Assembly (NCBI GenBank): GCA_002451235.1
Contig: DKBN01000033.1
Span: forward strand, 1 to 33,755
DNA from: Patescibacteria group bacterium UBA6899
Lineage (GTDB): Bacteria; Patescibacteriota; Minisyncoccia; Phycocordibacterales; UBA6899
Direction of reading: 5' to 3'
DNA: 33,755 nt
Below, piece by piece: positions 29,165 to 33,755 of the stretch. The notes beneath the pieces were generated by a model that worked only from the letters and a program-made list of their open reading frames with translations, did not search any database and had not been told where the DNA came from. Each line of letters opens with the position of its first letter. The stretch's first letter is position 1. Made by a program: the position numbers and the translations under genes.

Positions 29165-29383
29165 ATGGCAACTTCGTCCACATGTCCGATCTGCTCGAAA
29201 GGCACCCGCGTCGCGGGGGGCTACTCGAACCGCGTCCGCGCAACGAAGTTCAACCCGTCTGGAAATACTCGAAAATATCCGAATCTCCAGTGGGTCACGC
29301 TCCCAAGATCGATGGGGGGCGGACGCATCAAGGTCTGCACTCGATGTCTGAAGGCGAACAAACATCTCGAAATGGCGAAATAA
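29165..29383 (+). CDS. rpmB: Ribosomal protein bL28, zinc-binding type
   Basis: The 72-residue protein starts MATSSTCPICSKGTRVAGG. CPIC and CTRC form a four-cysteine zinc site. The SNRVRATKFNPSGNTRKYPNL block matches L28. It is the only ribosomal gene on the plus strand here and is monocistronic with its own terminator. Confidence 0.95.
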   Translation: MATSSTCPICSKGTRVAGGYSNRVRATKFNPSGNTRKYPNLQWVTLPRSMGGGRIKVCTRCLKANKHLEMAK

Positions 29384-29408
29384 AAATGGGACCACGGGTC
29401 CCATTTTT
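29382..29408. terminator. Bidirectional terminator between rpmB and comEC C-part
   Basis: A near-perfect hairpin: AAAAATGGGACC, 3-nt loop, GGTCCCATTTTT. Both strands end in a T run, so it serves rpmB (plus) and the gene ending at 29419 (minus). Confidence 0.92.
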
Positions 29409-29418
29409 ATCATTGCTT

Positions 29419-30282
29419 TCATGATTTCCTTCTGAGGGTCACCCCCTCACTGGAGAACATGATCGTCCCCTCGTTCATGGTCTCAAGATATGGGATGTGC
29501 ATCTCCGCAAGCCGGTCAAGCACCTCCTTGTGCGGATGACCGTAGCGGTTATTCTTCCCTGCGGAGATGATAGCGAAGTCGGGATGAACGGCAGAGAGCC
29601 AGATCGCGGCGCTTGAGGTACGCGAGCCATGGTGGCCGAGCTTCAAGATATTCGCGTGGAGCGCATCGCCGTATCGGAGCGCAAGCTGTGATTCGATCGA
29701 TGCAGGAAGATCTCCAGAGAGAAGTACGCTGGTATCCCCATACACCACGCGCATGACGACCGACGCATCGTTGGTATCGAGATCTTGGACGTCCCGGTCG
29801 GGATAAAGGAATTCCGCATACGCACCGTCCCCGAGATCGAGCCGCATGCCCGCACGCACATCGAAGTGCGCGACACGCGCCGCTGAGATCTCGCGCTCAA
29901 CGGTTTCGTATGCGCCATTTCCCGAGAATTTCCCCGGCTCGAGCGCAAGCGATATCTGATAACGGCGAAGGATCTCCGGAAATCCGCCGGTGTGATCAAG
30001 ATCGGGATGCGAGAGCACGATAACGTCGATCGAGCGGTCCCAGAAGGGCATCACGGAACGAAGAGCACGGAGCGCTGCCCCCGTCGGCGGTCCCGCATCG
30101 TAGAGAAGCTGGTTTCCGTTCGGCGCTTCTATGAAGATGGCGTCTCCTTGCCCCACGTCGAGGAATGCGATGGTCAGTGTGTGTGAATGCGGACGAAAGA
30201 GCAATGGCGCGAGAGAGCAGGAGAGAATCAAGAGAACAGCGAGGGTCCAGAACCTCGGATGGCGCTTCAATTCTTCGATCAT
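29419..30282 (-). CDS. comEC: ComEC C-terminal metallo-beta-lactamase-like part, separate gene
   Basis: The 287-residue protein starts with a basic N-terminus and one membrane segment (residues about 11-28). The rest is the ComEC MBL domain: LTIAFLDVGQGDAIFIEAPN, LSHPDLDHTGG (about 90-100), VLLSGDLP and LKLGHHGSRTSS. In ComEC this domain faces outside and is thought to degrade one strand of incoming DNA. Here it is a separate gene. TAGCAT lies 6 nt before the ATG with TTGCGT 16 nt upstream. It is divergent from the DedA gene, which separates it from the channel part. Confidence 0.88.
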   Translation of the reverse strand: MIEELKRHPRFWTLAVLLILSCSLAPLLFRPHSHTLTIAFLDVGQGDAIFIEAPNGNQLLYDAGPPTGAALRALRSVMPFWDRSIDVIVLSHPDLDHTGGFPEILRRYQISLALEPGKFSGNGAYETVEREISAARVAHFDVRAGMRLDLGDGAYAEFLYPDRDVQDLDTNDASVVMRVVYGDTSVLLSGDLPASIESQLALRYGDALHANILKLGHHGSRTSSAAIWLSAVHPDFAIISAGKNNRYGHPHKEVLDRLAEMHIPYLETMNEGTIMFSSEGVTLRRKS

Positions 30283-30288
30283 ATCCTG

Positions 30289-30324
30289 ATGCTACTTGCT
30301 GATGTCATCCACGCAAGGGATACT
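30289..30324. promoter_or_regulatory. Interlocked divergent promoters in the comEC locus
   Basis: Minus strand (comEC C-part): TTGCGT (30316-30311), 16 nt, TAGCAT (30294-30289), 6 nt to the ATG at 30282. Plus strand (DedA): TTGCTG (30296-30301), 17 nt, GATACT (30319-30324), 6 nt to the ATG at 30331. The two overlap almost fully, so only one can be occupied at a time, and both predict leaderless transcripts. Confidence 0.65.
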
Positions 30325-30330
30325 GTGCGG

Positions 30331-30945
30331 ATGGATATCGAAACCCTTATCGTCTCGTTCAGTTATCTTGGGATATTTTTTCTCATGATCGCGAACGGGT
30401 TCATTTCCTTTCCTTCAAGCCAGATCCTCTATATCATCGTCGGCTATTTCATTGGGACTGGATATCTCGCACTCCTCCCCGCGTCATTTTTGGGAGCCTT
30501 GGGAAATACCATCGGGAACATCATGCTCTATGAGACAGTACGTCGATACGGCATCGGCGCGCTCAAGAAATTCCAGATCTACCGCGAAGAAGAGATCCGA
30601 AAGGTAGAAGTGGTGTTTCGACGCCGCGGCGCGTGGTTCCTCTTCATTGGAAAGCTTCTCCCTGCGATAAAAGTGTTCGTCCCCATCCCCGCGGGGCTCG
30701 GGAAGATGCGGCGCGATCTTTTCACTGTGATCATGTTCGTGACATCATGGCTCTGGTCATTCGTCTTCATTGCGATCGGATACTTCTTCGGAAGATCGAC
30801 GCAAGTATTCAAAACGTACGCGTTCGTACTTCTCTTGGTCGCATTCGTGATCGTCTATCTCTTCTACCGCTACCTCAATTCTCCCGAGGTGCTTCGCGCG
30901 GTCGAAGGGGAGGAGGACGCCTCTCCTCTCGAAACAGAAGGATAG
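30331..30945 (+). CDS. DedA-family membrane protein
   Basis: The 204-residue protein starts MDIETLIVSFSYLGIFFLM. DedA/SNARE-associated hallmarks are the reentrant FISFPSSQILYIIVGYFIG segment, ALGNTIGNIMLYETVRRYG, and FIGKLLPAIKVFVPIPAGLG (the conserved Arg/Pro loop, here GKLLPAIK). Four or five membrane segments. Relatives act as lipid scramblases or flippases, for example for the undecaprenyl phosphate carrier. The start is supported by a promoter 6 nt upstream; the frame is open further back. Its last 71 nt overlap the 3' end of the comEC channel gene on the other strand. Confidence 0.88.
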   Translation: MDIETLIVSFSYLGIFFLMIANGFISFPSSQILYIIVGYFIGTGYLALLPASFLGALGNTIGNIMLYETVRRYGIGALKKFQIYREEEIRKVEVVFRRRGAWFLFIGKLLPAIKVFVPIPAGLGKMRRDLFTVIMFVTSWLWSFVFIAIGYFFGRSTQVFKTYAFVLLLVAFVIVYLFYRYLNSPEVLRAVEGEEDASPLETEG

Positions 30946-32389
30946 CAAGGGCGGCGTAACATACGATGACGATCGCGAGTGAGAATCGCGGAAGCATGAT
31001 GCTCGCATATGGGAGTGACGACGCGACGCGGGCGACAGTGATGATCGCGACCAAAAGAATATCCGTCGGAATGGCGAGGACGAACCCTAAAAGAGGGACC
31101 ATCGCGCCGATGACCCCTGTCCAGAAACCAAAGAACATCGCGATCGGGACCAATGGAACAGCGAGGAGATTCGCAAAAAGCGCATAGAGAGAGAACATTC
31201 CCGTCTGATAGAGGAGGAACGGAAGAACGAACGATTGCGTCGCTATAGTGGAGAGCACGATCTCACGTAGCGCGGGTATGCTCGCGAGAAGTTTTGTGTG
31301 CTTCTCGAGGTATGGGACACCGTAGATGATACCTAGGGTCGCCAAGAATGAGAGCTGAAATGACGGATCGTAGAGAACGATGAGCGGTTGGTGCATCACC
31401 ATCACGAATGCGGCAAGAAGGAGCGTGCGCCCCGCGAGATTCTTGCGGCCGGAGATTTTCGCAAGAAGCGCGATCGATGCCATGATCGCAGCGCGGACCG
31501 CCGTCGCCCCGGCGCCGACCATGATAGTGAAGAGTGTTATGCCCACAACTCCGGTAATGGCGCTCCCGTAATAACCGAGCGGTTTCGCAAGCGCGACGAT
31601 CCAGCGCGCCACCAAGGTCATGTTATAGCCGGAGAGGACGACGATATGGACTATGCCGGCAACGCGAAAGTCATTCAAAAGCTCGCTTCCCAACGCCTGT
31701 TTCCCACCCAAAAGAAGCCCCGAGAGGAGCGAACCCTCGGGTTCGGGGATGAGCCGAGCAAGGATGGAGATGAAACGATGTTTGAGCGCATAGAGCGCGG
31801 CCACGAGCCGATTTCCTCCGCCTTCGCCAGTGCGCTCGAGGGCCGGATATTTCATGGCGAACAAGATGCCGTCTTTTTTGAGGTACATACGGTATGGAAA
31901 TGTGCGGCCGTCTTCGTCGGTTGAAAAATCTTGCGGCACCTCGAGCTTACCGCTCGCTTTTATGCGGTCGCCGTACGCATATTCGGGATACCTCGGCGCA
32001 TGAAGAAGAACACGTGCACCGACAAGCGCTCCTACATCGCCGTCGTTCGTGTTCTCTATCTCAAGCGTTAGGCCGGTATAATTCTCACGCACGTCCGGTT
32101 CATCGACGATCGTTCCTTCGATCACAACCCTGCCCTCAGGGGGAGGCGGTATGTCCATCGGAACTATCTCTGTCCGCCATATTCCCACTGCGATCCCAAA
32201 AAAGATGGTCCCACCGATCAGAAGCGGAAGAGAGCTTGGGAATCGCATCCTTCGTATCGATATAAGTACGAGCGACATCACAAGCGAGACCCAGAGAAAG
32301 TTCTCCGTGAGCATGCCTGCGAGCACACCGATGGTGCCTAAAATGGCACCGAGCATCCCCCATGGGAGCATCGCTGAAATTATCTGCAT
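30875..32389 (-). CDS. comEC: ComEC/Rec2 DNA-uptake channel, N-terminal part
   Basis: The 504-residue protein has a short membrane region, an OB-like DUF4131 segment (about 85-190: EGRVVIEGTIVDEPDVREN, YGDRIKASGKLEVPQ) and the competence domain (about 215-470) with HIVVLSGYNMTLVARWI and TAVRAAIMASIALLAKISGR. It would form the inner-membrane channel for single-stranded DNA uptake. The MBL domain is not fused but encoded by another gene 0.6 kb away. Ends with a Pro/Arg-rich tail encoded in the stretch shared with the DedA gene. A TATACT box lies 11 nt before the ATG. Confidence 0.9.
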   Translation of the reverse strand: MQIISAMLPWGMLGAILGTIGVLAGMLTENFLWVSLVMSLVLISIRRMRFPSSLPLLIGGTIFFGIAVGIWRTEIVPMDIPPPPEGRVVIEGTIVDEPDVRENYTGLTLEIENTNDGDVGALVGARVLLHAPRYPEYAYGDRIKASGKLEVPQDFSTDEDGRTFPYRMYLKKDGILFAMKYPALERTGEGGGNRLVAALYALKHRFISILARLIPEPEGSLLSGLLLGGKQALGSELLNDFRVAGIVHIVVLSGYNMTLVARWIVALAKPLGYYGSAITGVVGITLFTIMVGAGATAVRAAIMASIALLAKISGRKNLAGRTLLLAAFVMVMHQPLIVLYDPSFQLSFLATLGIIYGVPYLEKHTKLLASIPALREIVLSTIATQSFVLPFLLYQTGMFSLYALFANLLAVPLVPIAMFFGFWTGVIGAMVPLLGFVLAIPTDILLVAIITVARVASSLPYASIMLPRFSLAIVIVCYAALAILLFREERRPPPLRPREAPREN

Positions 32390-32400
32390 GAAAATAGACT

Positions 32401-32406
32401 AGTATA
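32401..32406 (-). promoter_or_regulatory. -10 box of the comEC channel gene
   Basis: TATACT on the minus strand, 11 nt before the ATG at 32389. No good -35 at 16-18 nt. Confidence 0.45.
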
Positions 32407-32469
32407 CCGCTTCAAAAATGCCAGTATCTCCATACCCAGAATGCGTTGATAGTTACTTTTTTGCAGGGG

Positions 32470-32865
32470 ATGTTCTTTCAGGAAGGAATTGCCCCGTACA
32501 TCGGCTATGTCCCAACCGACGAAGCAGTGGCGATGCTCGGTGAAACGCTAACCACAACGCTTTTCCAGGGACTTATCTGGGGCCCGAATCGCGGGGAGCC
32601 GTACGAAGGCCTCATATACGACAGGCTCGGCGAGTCCGACCTAAGACATACCTTGCTCTCTGCAGAAAGCATCAACTTCACCAAGCAGCACAGGGGCCGG
32701 GACTGTGAGATCTACTACGTCTTTGACCAGAGAGAGGGCAATGTCTGGCAAGGACGCTGGGAACTCAGCAACGAACTTGCAAGAGGTACAGCGTGGTGCA
32801 TCACCACCCTTGTCGATATGACAGCCACCGACCCGACACACCTCAAGGCGCTCATGGCAAAGTAG
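32470..32865 (+). CDS. Hypothetical protein, 131 aa
   Basis: Starts MFFQEGIAPYIGYVPTDEA; contains GLIWGPNRGEPYEGLIYDRL and a Cys-bearing second half (GRDCEIYYVFDQREGN, GTAWCITTLVDMTATD). No membrane segment or known motif. The start is uncertain: the frame is open to a TTG at 32446, and GGGG sits directly before the chosen ATG. A terminator 50 nt after the stop supports a real gene. Divergent from comEC, convergent with rnhA. Confidence 0.6.
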   Translation: MFFQEGIAPYIGYVPTDEAVAMLGETLTTTLFQGLIWGPNRGEPYEGLIYDRLGESDLRHTLLSAESINFTKQHRGRDCEIYYVFDQREGNVWQGRWELSNELARGTAWCITTLVDMTATDPTHLKALMAK

Positions 32866-32913
32866 CTGGGGCTGCACCAGTAGCGAATCAATCGAGGTAC
32901 CGAGGTACACTTC

Positions 32914-32940
32914 GAGCCGGTCTCACGATCGGCTCTTTTT
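32914..32940 (+). terminator. Terminator after the 131-aa gene
   Basis: GAGCCG/CGGCTC with a 10-nt loop, followed by TTTTT. Confidence 0.8.
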
Positions 32941-32981
32941 GTTAGGCCCACAAGAATAACTAGTCGAATAGTCGAACGGAA

Positions 32982-33713
32982 TCATTTTCTCTTCCACTCC
33001 TTCACAAGCTTCTCTTCTTCGTCCTTCGAAGCGACCTTCTTGAAAAGCGCTCCCCTCACCCCTTTCACCCGCTTCTCGCATTCCTCCCAACTCTTGTGTA
33101 CCATCACCTTGCCAGAGACTTTGCTTACATAGGAGAACGCCTTGATCCGCGCGCGGGACTTGTCGCGCACACGTGCTTCGTGAAGTTTCGGATCGATATC
33201 GATGTTCAAAATATCATTCGCGTACCCGGAGAGCGGACCATCATAGAGCTCTTCCTCCTCCCCCGCTGCGAACCCAGTCGCGATCTCGTCCGCGCGCTCG
33301 TTCCCGACGATGCCGGAGTGCCCGGGAACATGCACCCATTCGACCTCCCCCAATTTCTCACGTTCTCGCGCGAGCGCGATCAACTCTTTCCAGAGTGCTT
33401 GATGCTCGACGTCCTCTTTCGTCTTCGTGACCCAGCCGTTTCTCTCCCACCCATGTACCCACTTCGTGATCCCATTTACCGCATAGGAGGAATCGGTATG
33501 GATAGCGACGTCGCCCGCCTCGTTCTCGAGATCGCGGAGTCCCTTGATGAGGGCGGTGAGTTCCATCTCATTGTTCGTCGAGTGCTTCTTCCCGCCACCC
33601 AACTCGCGCACATGATGTTCCCCGATGACAACGACCGCGCCCCAGCCGGAAGGACCGGGATTCCCGAGCGAACTTCCGTCAGCGAAAAGCAGGTGACGCG
33701 GAGTGGGTTTCAT
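32982..33713 (-). CDS. rnhA: Ribonuclease HI with C-terminal hybrid-binding domain
   Basis: Residues 5-150 form the RNase HI domain: FADGSS (Asp12), NNEMEL (Glu51), HTDSSYAV (Asp74), GHSGIVGNERADEIA (His132, Asp142), the full DEDD set. Residues about 192-240 (FSYVSKVSGKVMVHKSWEEC, RVKGVRGALFKK) match the viroplasmin/RNase H hybrid-binding module, which in most RNases H lies at the N-terminus. The enzyme degrades RNA in RNA-DNA hybrids. The linker is acidic (GEEEELYDG). TATGCTAGGAT lies 6 nt before the ATG. Confidence 0.93.
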   Translation of the reverse strand: MKPTPRHLLFADGSSLGNPGPSGWGAVVVIGEHHVRELGGGKKHSTNNEMELTALIKGLRDLENEAGDVAIHTDSSYAVNGITKWVHGWERNGWVTKTKEDVEHQALWKELIALAREREKLGEVEWVHVPGHSGIVGNERADEIATGFAAGEEEELYDGPLSGYANDILNIDIDPKLHEARVRDKSRARIKAFSYVSKVSGKVMVHKSWEECEKRVKGVRGALFKKVASKDEEEKLVKEWKRK

Positions 33714-33719
33714 GCGTTC

Positions 33720-33730
33720 ATCCTAGCATA
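33720..33730 (-). promoter_or_regulatory. Extended -10 of rnhA
   Basis: TATGCTAGGAT on the minus strand ends 6 nt before the ATG at 33713, predicting a leaderless mRNA. It is identical to the 11-mer upstream of the 100-aa gene at 10480. Confidence 0.6.
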
Positions 33731-33755
33731 AACAAGGGTTAACTAACCTTTCTTC

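Noticed and set aside
1..33755. CRISPR arrays, insertion sequences, integrase genes, rRNA or tRNA genes
   Set aside because: I saw no regularly spaced repeats, transposase or integrase motifs, or cloverleaf-compatible sequence. The insertions in the ribosomal cluster show no visible mobile-element ends.

Overview
The window is bacterial chromosome. Its backbone, all on the minus strand and read from high to low coordinates, is the str-S10-spc translation supercluster: rpsL, rpsG, fusA, tuf, rpsJ, rplC, rplD, rplW, rplB, rpsS, rplV, rpsC, rplP, rpmC, rpsQ, rplN, rplX, rplE, rpsN, rpsH, rplF, rplR and the start of rpsE. The universal gene order is kept. Small proteins, few paralogues, a Gram-positive-type long S12, zinc-type S14 and L28, basic or RG-rich tails on ribosomal proteins, a two-gene ComEC and very compact promoters suggest a Patescibacteria/CPR member, perhaps Parcubacteria. 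That placement is inference; no 16S gene is present.

The supercluster is cut into pieces by unrelated genes. Between rpsL and rpsG sit a toxin-antitoxin pair and an acidic hypothetical gene. Between rpsG and fusA lie two small hypothetical genes. Between fusA and tuf lie three coiled-coil genes, a class II glutamine amidotransferase and a small hypothetical gene. Between rplB and rpsS lie 8 kb of mixed-strand genes: queA, a kinase-like protein, membrane proteins, a DODA-type dioxygenase, a nucleotidyltransferase, a NUDIX protein and small hypotheticals. Between rplE and rpsN lie a 52-residue ORF and an M50-like membrane protease. Most ribosomal blocks have a recognisable promoter of their own (rpsL, rpsG, fusA, tuf-S10, rpsS, rpsN), often followed by a structured leader; strong terminators follow rplB and rplE.

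Upstream of rpsL (28.5-33.7 kb) lie a second site-2-protease-like gene, rpmB, a ComEC split into two genes flanking an oppositely oriented DedA-family gene, an unrecognised gene, and rnhA with its hybrid-binding domain at the C-terminus.

Two expression styles are visible. Ribosomal and some other genes have 5' leaders or Shine-Dalgarno sites. At least a dozen accessory genes instead have a -10 box only 6-8 nt before the ATG, the layout of leaderless mRNAs. The most unusual regulatory structures are a G10 tract inside a promoter spacer (27.42 kb), a leader-peptide/terminator arrangement (12.3 kb), a terminator-like hairpin in the rpsS leader (7.3 kb) and interlocked divergent promoters inside the comEC locus (30.3 kb). 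No rRNA, tRNA, CRISPR array or insertion sequence was found.
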